This document shows, piece by piece, positions 45,877-55,762 of a DNA stretch of 64,000 nt. Within the stretch, counting starts at the first letter, position 1, and each line of letters begins with the position of its first letter. Position numbers and translations under genes: made by a program. Under the pieces are notes generated by a model, which saw nothing but the letters and a program-made list of their open reading frames with translations, did not search any database and had not been told where the DNA came from. The DNA comes from VRUE01 sp963704505 (lineage in GTDB: Bacteria; Actinomycetota; Thermoleophilia; Solirubrobacterales; 70-9): the NCBI GenBank assembly GCA_963704505.1, contig OY969912.1, forward strand, positions 496,001 through 560,000, written 5' to 3'.

Positions 45877-46647
45877 ATCAGCGTTCTACGCAATCTCGAG
45901 AGTCGCATCGAAGGCCTGGTCGAGGGGGTGTTCAGCCGCGCCTTCAGCTCCGAGGTGCAGCCGGTCGAACTCGCCCGCAAGCTGGCCAAGGAGATGGACT
46001 CCCACAAGACCGCCGGGGTCTCGCGGGTCTACGTCCCCAACGAGTACACGGTCTTCCTCTCCAAACAGGACCGGGTGAAGCTCGAAGGTTACGAGCGCTC
46101 GCTCGAGCAGGAGCTCTCCGGCTATCTCCTCGACCACGCCCGGCGGCGGAACTACGACCTGCTGACCCGCCCCGCGGTCGAGTTCAAGACCGACGAGCGC
46201 CTGCGCCTCGGTGAGTTCGGCATCCAGACCCGGCTGGTCAAGCCACCGGCCCACGAGGGGGAGCAGCCGAGCCAGGGCGGCGAGGGCCACACGATGGTCT
46301 ACTCGGCCGTGAAGGAGAAGCCGCAGGAGGAGGAGCGCCCGTCTCCCCGCCGGGCGGAGGTCAGCACCCGCGCAATCGTCTCACTCGAGGATCGGCGCTA
46401 CGCGCTGGACGGGCCGCGGGCGACGATCGGCCGCTCGAAGGAGGTCGAGTGTGTGCTCCGCGACCCGAACGTTTCCCGGCGGCACGCCGAGCTCCGCCGC
46501 TCCGCCTCCGGCGACTGGACGATCGTCGACCTGGGCTCGACCAACGGCGTCAAGATCAACGGCCGACGCGTCGCCTCCGGCCGGCTCAGCCCCGGTGACC
46601 AGGTCACCGTCGGGTCCACGACCTTCACCTTCGACATCGAGCAATAG
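45877..46647 (+). CDS. fhaA: FHA-domain protein FhaA (DUF3662 and FHA), apparently with AUC start
   Basis: About 256 residues. The N-terminal DUF3662 domain (VLRNLESRIEGLVEGVFSRAFSSEVQPVELARKLAKEM) and a C-terminal FHA domain (ATIGRSKEVECVLRDPNVSRRHAEL, VDLGSTNGVKING) match FhaA. The family N-terminus aligns so that translation should begin at ATC 45877, with AAGGAG seven bases upstream and no in-frame ATG, GTG or TTG between the kinase stop and GTG 45928. The only usual start upstream, ATG 45685, lies inside the kinase gene. FHA binds phosphothreonine; in mycobacteria FhaA regulates cell-wall synthesis. Confidence 0.85.
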   Translation: MSVLRNLESRIEGLVEGVFSRAFSSEVQPVELARKLAKEMDSHKTAGVSRVYVPNEYTVFLSKQDRVKLEGYERSLEQELSGYLLDHARRRNYDLLTRPAVEFKTDERLRLGEFGIQTRLVKPPAHEGEQPSQGGEGHTMVYSAVKEKPQEEERPSPRRAEVSTRAIVSLEDRRYALDGPRATIGRSKEVECVLRDPNVSRRHAELRRSASGDWTIVDLGSTNGVKINGRRVASGRLSPGDQVTVGSTTFTFDIEQ

Positions 46648-46658
46648 CGAGCCGGGCC

Positions 46659-47138
46659 GTGGACTACGACCCGATCTCCGTGGCGCTGAAGTTCGGCTTC
46701 CTGGTCGTCCTCTACCTCTTCCTGCTCTGGATCGCCCGTTCGGCCCTGAAGGACCTGCGCCGGACGGTCGCCCCGGCGCCCGACGCGACCGGCTTCCACC
46801 AGGCCCCGGCCTTCGGCGCCGCGGGGCGGGGCGGGGGAGCCGATTCCTGGCTGATCGCCGAGCGCGGCGGCGGTCTCGAACAGGGAGAGAGGTTCGACCT
46901 GATCGGCGGCCTTTCGGTGGGCCGCTCCAAGGACGCCGACGTGCAGATCGAGGATCGCTATGCCTCCGGCGTCCACGCGAGGGTCTTCAATCGCGAGGGC
47001 CGCACCTTCGTCGAGGACATGAACTCAACCAACGGGACACTTCTAAACGACGCCACCCTGAAGGGCGAGGCCGAGCTGATCGACGGCGACGTGATCCGGA
47101 TCGGCGATACCGAGTTCAGGTTCGAGACGGGGTCCTGA
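46659..47138 (+). CDS. fhaB: Membrane-anchored FHA-domain protein FhaB
   Basis: 159 residues, GTG start. One N-terminal helix (ALKFGFLVVLYLFLLWIA) and a C-terminal FHA domain (GLSVGRSKDADVQIEDRYASGVHARVF, DMNSTNGTLLND). Eleven bases after fhaA. In mycobacteria the equivalent (FipA/FhaB) bridges kinases to division proteins; here this is inferred from order and domain. Confidence 0.93.
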   Translation: MDYDPISVALKFGFLVVLYLFLLWIARSALKDLRRTVAPAPDATGFHQAPAFGAAGRGGGADSWLIAERGGGLEQGERFDLIGGLSVGRSKDADVQIEDRYASGVHARVFNREGRTFVEDMNSTNGTLLNDATLKGEAELIDGDVIRIGDTEFRFETGS

Positions 47139-47163
47139 CGGTGCCCGGCGCGAGGCCTCTCTG

Positions 47164-48348
47164 ATGCTGCGGGTCGAGGAAAAATCGTCGCGCAGCGACA
47201 CCGGCCGCCAGCGCAGCGCCAACGAGGACTCCTTCTTCGTGCGCTCTCCGATTTTCGTCGTCGCCGACGGGATGGGCGGCGCCCAGGCCGGGGAGGTCGC
47301 ATCGAAGGCCGCCGCCGATGCCTTCGACCGCGACCTGCCCGAAGGTTCGCCCGAGGCCTTCCTCCGCTCGACGATCGAGGAGGCGAATCGAGAGATCCAC
47401 GAGCTCGCCCGTGAGGACCCGTCGAAGGCGGGGATGGGGACGACGATCACCGCGGTCGTCGTCGACGCCGCTCACGACGAGGTCGCGATCGGGCATGTCG
47501 GCGACAGCCGCGCCTATCGCCTGCGCGCCGGCAAGCTCGATCGCCTGACCAGGGACCACTCGCTGGTCGAGGAGCTGCGTCGCAAAGGCCAGCTCACCGA
47601 CGCCCAGGCCGAGGAACACCCACAGCGCTCGATCATCACCCGGGCGCTGGGCCCCGAGCCGGAGGTCGAGGTCGACGTGCAGACGGTTGCGGCGAAGCCC
47701 GGCGACCTCTTCTTGATCTGCTCGGACGGCCTGACGACGATGCTCGGCGAGCAGCAGATCGAAAAAATCCTGGCGGGCGCCACCTCGATGGACGCCGCGA
47801 CCCGGGCGCTGGTCGACGAGGCCAACCGCGCCGGCGGCCGCGACAACATCACCGCGCTCACCTTCCGCCTCGAAGACGCCGCCGCGCCGGCGGGCGGCTC
47901 GGCTGAAGACGCGACCCTGATCGGCTCGACCGCCGAGGAGGCCGGCCTGACCACGACCGAGGTTCGCCGCCGCGCCGCCGCCGACGCCGCCCGACGCCGC
48001 CGTGACGAGCAGACGACGAAGCCGAAGCGCCGTCGCCTGCGGACCGCGGTGAAGGTGCTGGCGGGCGTCCTCGTCCTCGCCGCGATCGCCTTCGGCGCCT
48101 GGTATGGCAATCGCCAGGTCTGGTTCCTCGGCACCGACGACGGCGGCCGGGTCGCGCTCTACCGCGGCCTCCCCTACGAGCTTCCCTTCGGCGTCTCCCT
48201 CTACGACGAGCATTACGCCGCCCCGGTGCAGACCGGCTCGCTGCCGAGCCGGCGCCGGGACGCGGTCACCGGACACGACCTCCGCTCGCGCTCGGATGCG
48301 GTCTCGTTGCTCGAAGAAATCGAAGAGAGCCAGGGGATACCGCGGTGA
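47164..48348 (+). CDS. pstP: PP2C-type Ser/Thr phosphatase PstP
   Basis: 394 residues. PP2C motifs: RSANEDSFF, VADGMGGAQAGEVAS, GHVGDSRAYR, LTRDHSLVEEL, LICSDGLTTML and GGRDNITALTFRL. A basic linker, one membrane helix (VLAGVLVLAAIAFGAWY) and a short outer domain (about 70 residues) follow. It reverses the kinases of the cluster. Overlaps rodA by four bases. Confidence 0.96.
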   Translation: MLRVEEKSSRSDTGRQRSANEDSFFVRSPIFVVADGMGGAQAGEVASKAAADAFDRDLPEGSPEAFLRSTIEEANREIHELAREDPSKAGMGTTITAVVVDAAHDEVAIGHVGDSRAYRLRAGKLDRLTRDHSLVEELRRKGQLTDAQAEEHPQRSIITRALGPEPEVEVDVQTVAAKPGDLFLICSDGLTTMLGEQQIEKILAGATSMDAATRALVDEANRAGGRDNITALTFRLEDAAAPAGGSAEDATLIGSTAEEAGLTTTEVRRRAAADAARRRRDEQTTKPKRRRLRTAVKVLAGVLVLAAIAFGAWYGNRQVWFLGTDDGGRVALYRGLPYELPFGVSLYDEHYAAPVQTGSLPSRRRDAVTGHDLRSRSDAVSLLEEIEESQGIPR

Positions 48349-49694
48349 TCTCGGCCAGGAACCGGGAGCTCGGTGCTCTGGTCCCGGTCGCGCTCCTGCT
48401 GACGGCCGGCTTCGCCGCGGTCTTCGCCCAGGAAACGAACGGGGCGGGGAACCAGGGGCCGGGGAACCTCAGCCTGATCTACGGCGCCTATTTCCTCGCC
48501 GTCTGCCTGGCGACCCACATCTACCTGAGGATCAGGCTCCCGAACGCCGATCCGTACCTGTTCCCGCTGGTCGCGCTGCTCACCGCGATCGGGCTGGTCA
48601 TGGTCTACCGGATCGATGAGAGCCTCGCTCGGGACCAGGCCAACTGGTTCGTCTTCGGGCTGGTCCTCTTCGCCCTGACGATCCATTTCCTGCGCGATTA
48701 CCACGTGCTCGAGCGCTACCGGTACACGATCGCCGCGGTCGGGCTCCTCCTCCTCCTGGCGCCGCGGCTGCCGGGCATCGGGCAGCAGGTAAACGGCGCC
48801 TACCTCGGCGTCAAGATCGGCCCGCTCGCCTTCCAGCCCGCCGAGTTCTCGAAGATCTGCATCGTCGTCTTCCTCGCCAGTTACCTGCGTGAGAACCGCG
48901 AGGTCCTGATCGTCGGCGCGAGGAGGGTCCTCGGGGTCACCCTGCCGCCGCTCAAGCACCTCGGGCCGCTGCTTGTCGTCTGGGGCGCGTCGATGTTCAT
49001 GCTCGTCTTCATCCGCGACCTGGGCAGCTCGCTGATGTTCTTCGCCGCCTTCCTCGCGCTCCTCTACGTGGCGACCGGCCGCTTCTCGTTCGTCGTGATC
49101 GGAATGGCGATGTTCGTCCTCGGCGCCTGGTTCTTCTCCTCGCACGTCCCCCACGTTCACGAGCGGGTCGCGATCTGGCTCGACCCCTACCACGACCCCA
49201 CGACCGGCCACTACGACCCGGGGGGCAGCGGTTACCAGATCCTGCAGTCGATCTTCGCCCAGGCCGACGGTGGGCTGTTCGGGAAAGGCTTCGCCCAAGG
49301 GCTGATCACGATTCCCGGCACCGATGACGCCCTGCTGCCCGCGGCGCAGACCGACACGATCTACTCGCTGATCGTCAACGAGCTCGGCCTCTTCGGCGCT
49401 TGCGGCCTGATCGGCGTCTACCTGATGGTCACCGCCCGCGGCTTCAAGATCGCACTGCTCGCCGACGACGGCTTCTCGAAGCTGCTCGCGACCGGGCTGA
49501 CCGCGGTCTTCGCGATCCAGGCATTCGTCATCGTCGGCGGCGTCACCCGGGTGATCCCGCTGACCGGCGTCACCCTGCCCTTCGTCAGCTACGGCGGCAG
49601 CTCGATCGTCGCCAACTTCGTCCTTCTCGCGCTGCTCCTGCTGGTCTCCGACCGCGCCCGCCGCGACGCCGCCGGGTCGGAGGAGCCGAGATGA
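48345..49694 (+). CDS. rodA: SEDS glycosyltransferase RodA/FtsW
   Basis: 449 residues, GTG start. About ten helices with SEDS motifs: FQPAEFSKICIVVFLASYL, IRDLGSSLMFF, GGLFGKGFAQGLITIPGTDDALLPAAQTDTIYS and VTLPFVSYGGSSIVANF. It polymerises lipid II into peptidoglycan with its class B PBP, here the next gene (ATGA overlap). The cluster context favours RodA over FtsW. Confidence 0.95.
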   Translation: MISARNRELGALVPVALLLTAGFAAVFAQETNGAGNQGPGNLSLIYGAYFLAVCLATHIYLRIRLPNADPYLFPLVALLTAIGLVMVYRIDESLARDQANWFVFGLVLFALTIHFLRDYHVLERYRYTIAAVGLLLLLAPRLPGIGQQVNGAYLGVKIGPLAFQPAEFSKICIVVFLASYLRENREVLIVGARRVLGVTLPPLKHLGPLLVVWGASMFMLVFIRDLGSSLMFFAAFLALLYVATGRFSFVVIGMAMFVLGAWFFSSHVPHVHERVAIWLDPYHDPTTGHYDPGGSGYQILQSIFAQADGGLFGKGFAQGLITIPGTDDALLPAAQTDTIYSLIVNELGLFGACGLIGVYLMVTARGFKIALLADDGFSKLLATGLTAVFAIQAFVIVGGVTRVIPLTGVTLPFVSYGGSSIVANFVLLALLLLVSDRARRDAAGSEEPR

Positions 49695-51154
49695 ACAAGC
49701 AAATCGTCAAGCTCTTCGCCTTCATCGTCGTCCTCTTCGGCGTCCTGATCGGCTTCACGTCGTACTGGTCGGTCTTCGACGCCAAGGCGCTGAAGGAAAA
49801 AGACGCCAACAAGCGCCCCCTGCTCGAGCAGCAGCAGATCCGCCGCGGCAAAATCCTCGCCGCCGACGGCAGCGTGATCGCGCGCTCGGTGCCGAAGGGC
49901 CACGGTGCCTCGCTGCGGTTCGTACGCCGCTACCCCGAGGGCAGGCTCTTCGGCCACCCGATCGGCTACAGCTTCGTCCAGCAGGGAGATTCGGAGTTCG
50001 AGCAGTTCCACAACGACCAGCTGGTCGGCGAAGAATCCGAATTCGGGTCGATCCTCGACGAGCTCCGCGGCAAGCGCCAGGAAGGCAACGACATCGTCAC
50101 CAACATCGACCCGGCGGCCCAGGAAGCCGCGCTGAGCGGCCTCGAAACCGAAGGCTTCGGCGCCGTGGTCGCGATCGAACCGAGCACCGGCGAGGTCAAG
50201 GTGCTCGCCTCCAACGCGCCGTATGACCCGAACCGGGTCCCCTACGAACTGACGAAGCTGAACGAAAACGAATTCGAAGCGCCGCTGGTCGACCGCGGCA
50301 CCCAGTCGCGCTACCCGCCGGGCTCGACCTTCAAGGTGGTGACCGCCGCCGCGGCGCTCGACAGCGGCACGATCACACCGGAGACGGCGATCGACGCCCC
50401 CGGCTCGCTCGAAGTCGAAGGGCAACCGCTCGAAAACGACTTCGGCACCTCCTACTCGGGGCTCACCCTGGACGGGGCGCTGACCAACTCGGTCAACACA
50501 TGGTTCGCCCAGGTCGGCGAAAGGGTCGGCGAGGACACCCTGTTCGAATACATGGAACGGTTCGGCTTCAACAGCAAGCCGGCGATCGACCTGCCCTCCG
50601 ACCAGCTGACGACCAGCGGCATCGTCGACCTCGAAACCGGCGACGTCCTGACCAAGGAAGACCCGATCGACATCGCCCGCGTAGCGATCGGCCAGGAGCG
50701 TCTGCTGGCGACGCCGCTGCAGATGGCCGAGGTCGCTGCCGCCGTCGCCAACGGCGGCAAGCTGATGAAGCCGCAGATCTGGAACCGGGTCGTCGACCCC
50801 GACGGGCGCGTGATCGAAAAGCTTGACCCGGCCGAATACGGCCAGCCGATCAGCGGCGAGACGGCCGCCGAGCTGACCACCGCGATGGAAGGCGTGGTCA
50901 GCGCCGGAACCGGCACCAACGCGGCGATCCCGGGGGTTCCGGTGGCGGGCAAGACGGGGACCGCGGAAACCCCCGGCAACGAAAGCTGTGGCGGCGGCGA
51001 AGCCGAGAACCAGGCCTGGTTCATGGGCTTCGTGCCCGCCGACGAACCGAAGATCGCGATCGCGGCGAGCGTCGAGTGCACCGAACGCTTCGGCAACGAC
51101 GCCGCCGCACCGATTTTCCGCTCGGTAGCCGAAACGATCCTCAACGAGGAATGA
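49691..51154 (+). CDS. pbpA: Class B penicillin-binding protein PbpA
   Basis: 487 residues from ATG 49691; longer forms overlap rodA. One N-terminal helix (LFAFIVVLFGVLIGFTSYW), a dimerisation domain, and a transpeptidase with the catalytic STFK (PPGSTFKVVTA), SVN (NSVNTWFAQ) and KTGT (AGKTGTAETPG) motifs. It crosslinks the strands made by RodA. The two cysteines in the last domain (ESCGGG, VECTERF) could form a disulfide, as in mycobacterial PbpA. Confidence 0.95.
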   Translation: MNKQIVKLFAFIVVLFGVLIGFTSYWSVFDAKALKEKDANKRPLLEQQQIRRGKILAADGSVIARSVPKGHGASLRFVRRYPEGRLFGHPIGYSFVQQGDSEFEQFHNDQLVGEESEFGSILDELRGKRQEGNDIVTNIDPAAQEAALSGLETEGFGAVVAIEPSTGEVKVLASNAPYDPNRVPYELTKLNENEFEAPLVDRGTQSRYPPGSTFKVVTAAAALDSGTITPETAIDAPGSLEVEGQPLENDFGTSYSGLTLDGALTNSVNTWFAQVGERVGEDTLFEYMERFGFNSKPAIDLPSDQLTTSGIVDLETGDVLTKEDPIDIARVAIGQERLLATPLQMAEVAAAVANGGKLMKPQIWNRVVDPDGRVIEKLDPAEYGQPISGETAAELTTAMEGVVSAGTGTNAAIPGVPVAGKTGTAETPGNESCGGGEAENQAWFMGFVPADEPKIAIAASVECTERFGNDAAAPIFRSVAETILNEE

Positions 51155-51180
51155 TCAGACGATGAACGAAGGAGCGGTGC

Positions 51181-53055
51181 GTGGCTGAGCTGAGCGAGGG
51201 GAGCGTCGTTGACGGGCGCTACGAGGTGGTCCGCAAAATCGGCTCGGGCGGGATGGCCGACGTCTGGCTCGCCGAGGACACGCATCTTCAGCGCCAGGTC
51301 GCGCTCAAGGTCCTGCACACCCGCTTCGCCCAGGACAAGGAGTTCGTCGAGCGATTCCGCCGCGAGGCCGAGTCGGCGGCGCGCCTCAACCACCCCAACA
51401 TCGTCTCCGTGTATGACCGCGGCGACGTCGAGGGCACCTACTACATCGCGATGCAGTACCTCCAGGGGCGAACGCTCAAGGAGCTGATCGATATCCCGCT
51501 GAGCTCCGAGCAGGCGGTCTACCTCGTCCGCCAGGTCCTCGAGGGCGCCCGCTTCGCCCACCGCAACGGCGTCGTCCACCGCGACCTGAAGCCGCAGAAC
51601 GTGATCGTCGACGACGATGGCAAGGCCGTCGTCACCGATTTCGGCATCGCCCGTGCCGGGGTCTCGGAGATCACCCAGACCGGTTCGGTGATGGGGACCC
51701 CTCACTACCTCTCGCCGGAGCAGGCCCAGGGCGAAGACGTGACTCCGGTCTCCGACCTCTACTCGATCGGGGTGATGCTCTACGAGGCGCTCGCCGGCCG
51801 CGTGCCCTTCGAAGGGGAAAGCGCCGTCGCCGTGGCGATGAAACAGGTGTCGCAGGCGCCGCAGCGGCCCAGCTCGATCAAACCGGGGATCTCTCCGGCC
51901 CTCGACTCGGTGGTCATGCGCGCCCTGGAGAAGAGCCCGGGCGACCGCTTCCAGACCGCCGACGCCTTCATCGCCGCCCTCGACGCGGCGATCAAGAGCG
52001 GCGACGAGGTCGGCGGCGGGACCGCCGCTTTCGCACCCCTGCCGCCGGCGGTCACCGACCCCGAGGCGGCGGAGATGGACGAGCTCGAAGAGGAGGAACG
52101 CCGAAGGCGCCGTTGGAAATGGATCGCCGCCGCGGTCGCCGTGCTGCTGATCGCCCTGCTGATCCTCGACCTCACCCGGGACACCTCGACCGGCGTGCCG
52201 AAGGTGACGGGCAACGAGCTGAACGTCGCGATCGCGCTGCTCCAGCAGGATGGCTTCGACGTCGGCGAGGTGAAGCGGGTCGAGCGCGAAGCGGAGCCGA
52301 ACACCGTCCTCGAGCAGGACCCCTCGCCCTCGCCACCGGGAGACAAGGCGTCGCTCGACTGCTCGTTCCTCAACTTCTTCTGCTCGAAGCCCAAGGTCGA
52401 CCTCACGGTCAGCTCCGGTCCGGGTCAGGGCACGGTTCCGGGAGTCGGGGGCCTGACCCAGTCCGAAGCCACCTCGAGGCTCGAAAAGGCCGGCTTCCAG
52501 ACCTCGGTCGAACGAGTCAACTCGACCTCCGTGGAAGAGGGCCTGGTGATCCATGCGACGCCCTCCGGCGGGTCCACCGCGACCAACGGCTCGACCGTCG
52601 CGCTGACCGTCTCGGCCGGCCCGAAGCTGGCGAAGGTCCCTGTCGTGGCCGGCGCGCAGCGCTCGGTCGCCGTGCAGCGGATCCGCGGCCGCGGCCTGGT
52701 CCCCGACATCGAAGAAGAGGAAAGCTCGGCTCCCCAGGGACAGGTCACCCGCCAGTCCCCCAGCGCCGGCTCGCAGGTCCCGCCGGGCTCGGGCGTGACG
52801 ATCGGGGTCAGCTCGGGCGAAGCGCAGGACACCGTGCCGAACGTGATCGGGAAGCTGCGCTCGACCGCGGTGACGAAGCTGCGCGAAGCGGGGCTCGAAC
52901 CGACCGTCGAAGAAGAAGAAACCGATGTGCCCGCGAAGGTCGGCAAGGTGATCGATCAGTCGCTGTCGCCGGGAACCGAAGTCGCGCCGGGAACGCCGAT
53001 CACGATCTTCGTCGGCAAGACGGCGACCGGCGCAGTCACCGAAGAAGAAGAATGA
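51181..53055 (+). CDS. pknB: PASTA-domain Ser/Thr protein kinase PknB
   Basis: 624 residues, GTG start. Kinase domain (IGSGGMADVWLA, VALKVL, HRDLKPQNVIVDDDG, DFGIAR, GTPHYLSPEQAQ), a basic juxtamembrane segment, one helix (WIAAAVAVLLIALLILDL) and four outer PASTA repeats ending at about residue 612. PASTA domains bind muropeptides or lipid II and control growth. The first PASTA repeat contains an inserted segment with two cysteines (DCSFLNFFCS). Confidence 0.96.
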   Translation: MAELSEGSVVDGRYEVVRKIGSGGMADVWLAEDTHLQRQVALKVLHTRFAQDKEFVERFRREAESAARLNHPNIVSVYDRGDVEGTYYIAMQYLQGRTLKELIDIPLSSEQAVYLVRQVLEGARFAHRNGVVHRDLKPQNVIVDDDGKAVVTDFGIARAGVSEITQTGSVMGTPHYLSPEQAQGEDVTPVSDLYSIGVMLYEALAGRVPFEGESAVAVAMKQVSQAPQRPSSIKPGISPALDSVVMRALEKSPGDRFQTADAFIAALDAAIKSGDEVGGGTAAFAPLPPAVTDPEAAEMDELEEEERRRRRWKWIAAAVAVLLIALLILDLTRDTSTGVPKVTGNELNVAIALLQQDGFDVGEVKRVEREAEPNTVLEQDPSPSPPGDKASLDCSFLNFFCSKPKVDLTVSSGPGQGTVPGVGGLTQSEATSRLEKAGFQTSVERVNSTSVEEGLVIHATPSGGSTATNGSTVALTVSAGPKLAKVPVVAGAQRSVAVQRIRGRGLVPDIEEEESSAPQGQVTRQSPSAGSQVPPGSGVTIGVSSGEAQDTVPNVIGKLRSTAVTKLREAGLEPTVEEEETDVPAKVGKVIDQSLSPGTEVAPGTPITIFVGKTATGAVTEEEE

Positions 53056-53062
53056 GCCTCGC

Positions 53063-54580
53063 TTAGTCGAGCAGCTCGATGTCGCTGATCTCGACCTGGA
53101 AGCGGCCTTCCTGGTCGCGCGCTTCCGATGCCTTGTTGAACCAGAGTAGGAAGTAGCGCGCCGGCTTCTGCAGGTCGAGGTCGATCTCGGTCGTCGAGGA
53201 AGCGCCGACCACCTCGCCGACCGGTTCACCCCAGCCTTCGAGGTCTTCGGGCGGCCCCGAGTCGACCGCGAACACCTCGGCGTCCCAACCGGGAGTCGGG
53301 GTCTGGACGATCATCTTCTTCGCCTTCGCCGGGGACTCGGCGGTCACGTAGATGCCGACCCCGGGGTCGGGCCCGCTCTTGGTGCCGGCGAAGGTTTCGC
53401 TGTCGTAGTGCTCGGTTTCCCAGGCGGTCCCGGTCGGGTTCCCGTCGACCGCGAGCTTCACCTTGCTGCCGACCTCCTGCCCGTCGCCCTCCGGGTCGTA
53501 GTCGGTCGCCGAGCTGATCTGGACGGTTCCGCCCTTGCCCTTGTTGGCGCCGCCGCCGCCGATCCCGGTCCCGTTGATCAACCAGGTCGCGAGCAGTGCA
53601 CCGCCGCCGACGATCGCGAGGGTCAGGATCGCCGCCCACGACCATCTGCCCCGAGGCGAGAGTGTGCGCTTCGGCGCCGGAACCGCGTCGAGCACGCTGG
53701 TCGCCTCGCCGGTGGTCGAGCCCGCCCGCGCCGCCTCGACCTCGAGCGCGGTCTCGAGGTCGTCGATCATCTCGCCGACGTTCTGGTAGCGCTCGTCGGG
53801 GTCCTTGGCGGTCGAGCGCTCGACCACGAGCGCGACCGCCGCCGAGACCTCGGGGCGGCGACGCTGGACATCGGGCAGGTCCTCGTTGACGTGTTTCATC
53901 GCGACGCCGACCTGGCTGTCGGCGTGGAAGGGGACCTGGCCGACGAGCATCTCGTAGAGCACGACGCCGAGCGAGTAGATGTCCGAGCGTGGGTCGACGC
54001 CATGGCCCATGGCCTGCTCGGGGGCGACGTAGTCGGTCGTCCCCAGCACGCGCCCCGTGGCGGTCATGCCGTCCTGTTCGAGCTGGCGGGAGATGCCGAA
54101 GTCTGTGAGTTTGGCTCGCCCCTCGTCGTCGATCAGGACGTTCTGGGGCTTGATGTCGCGGTGGACGAGGTTGCGCCCGTGGGCGATGGTCAGCCCCCGC
54201 CCGATCTCGATCGCGTAGGCGATCGACTCCTGGATGTCGAGCGCGCCAACCCGTGAGATGCGCTGCTTCAGGGTCTCGCCTTCGACGTACTCGAAGACGA
54301 TGTAGGGATACCCGTGGTCCTCGCCGGCGTCGATCACCGAGACCACGTTCGGGTGCGAGATCTTCGCCACCGCCCGCGCCTCCTGGCGGAAGCGCTCGAT
54401 CTGGTCGGGCTGCTCGGACATCTCCCGATGCATGACCTTGACCGCCACCGGCCGGTCGAGGGTCTCGTCGCGGGCGAGGTAGACGGTCGACATGCCGCCG
54501 CTGCCGAGCTTCGCCTCAAGTTTGTACCGGCCCGAGAGAACCGTGCCGATCATGCGCGCGCTGGTCGAGTGAGCATCCAT
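53063..54580 (-). CDS. Ser/Thr protein kinase with a jelly-roll-like outer domain
   Basis: 505 residues. Kinase domain (LGSGGMSTVYLA, VAVKVMHREM, HRDIKPQNVLI, DFGISR, GTTDYVAPEQAMG), a linker, one helix (WAAILTLAIVGGGALLATWLI) and an outer beta domain (about 350-505, with TDYDPEGDGQEVGSKVKLAVDGNPTGTAWETEHYDSE) resembling F5/8-type-C/discoidin domains that bind glycans. Convergent with pknB, seven bases apart. It may sense wall or capsule glycans; ligand unknown. Confidence 0.92.
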   Translation of the reverse strand: MDAHSTSARMIGTVLSGRYKLEAKLGSGGMSTVYLARDETLDRPVAVKVMHREMSEQPDQIERFRQEARAVAKISHPNVVSVIDAGEDHGYPYIVFEYVEGETLKQRISRVGALDIQESIAYAIEIGRGLTIAHGRNLVHRDIKPQNVLIDDEGRAKLTDFGISRQLEQDGMTATGRVLGTTDYVAPEQAMGHGVDPRSDIYSLGVVLYEMLVGQVPFHADSQVGVAMKHVNEDLPDVQRRRPEVSAAVALVVERSTAKDPDERYQNVGEMIDDLETALEVEAARAGSTTGEATSVLDAVPAPKRTLSPRGRWSWAAILTLAIVGGGALLATWLINGTGIGGGGANKGKGGTVQISSATDYDPEGDGQEVGSKVKLAVDGNPTGTAWETEHYDSETFAGTKSGPDPGVGIYVTAESPAKAKKMIVQTPTPGWDAEVFAVDSGPPEDLEGWGEPVGEVVGASSTTEIDLDLQKPARYFLLWFNKASEARDQEGRFQVEISDIELLD

Positions 54581-54598
54581 TTCAGGTTCTTGGTGGGT

Positions 54599-54617
54599 GG
54601 GTGGCCGACGGCCACCC
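54599..54617. terminator. Hairpin between purM and the kinase gene
   Basis: GGGTGGCC-GAC-GGCCACCC is a perfect 8-base-pair stem with a three-base loop in the 99-base gap. No T-run follows on the minus strand (ACCCACCAAG), so it is a non-classical terminator candidate for purM or a processing site. Confidence 0.35.
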
Positions 54618-54679
54618 TTGAGGGTATTGGGGTCGGGAGTGTCCGTCGAGGGATTCGGCGCGGCGCGGGGGAGTCCCGC

Positions 54680-55690
<1,011 letters not shown>

Positions 55691-55762
55691 TTCGGGCCCC
55701 GACGTTCTCAAGTGACCGCCCCGGCCTCGAACTACTGGAAGTCACCGCGTCGATCATTTTCC

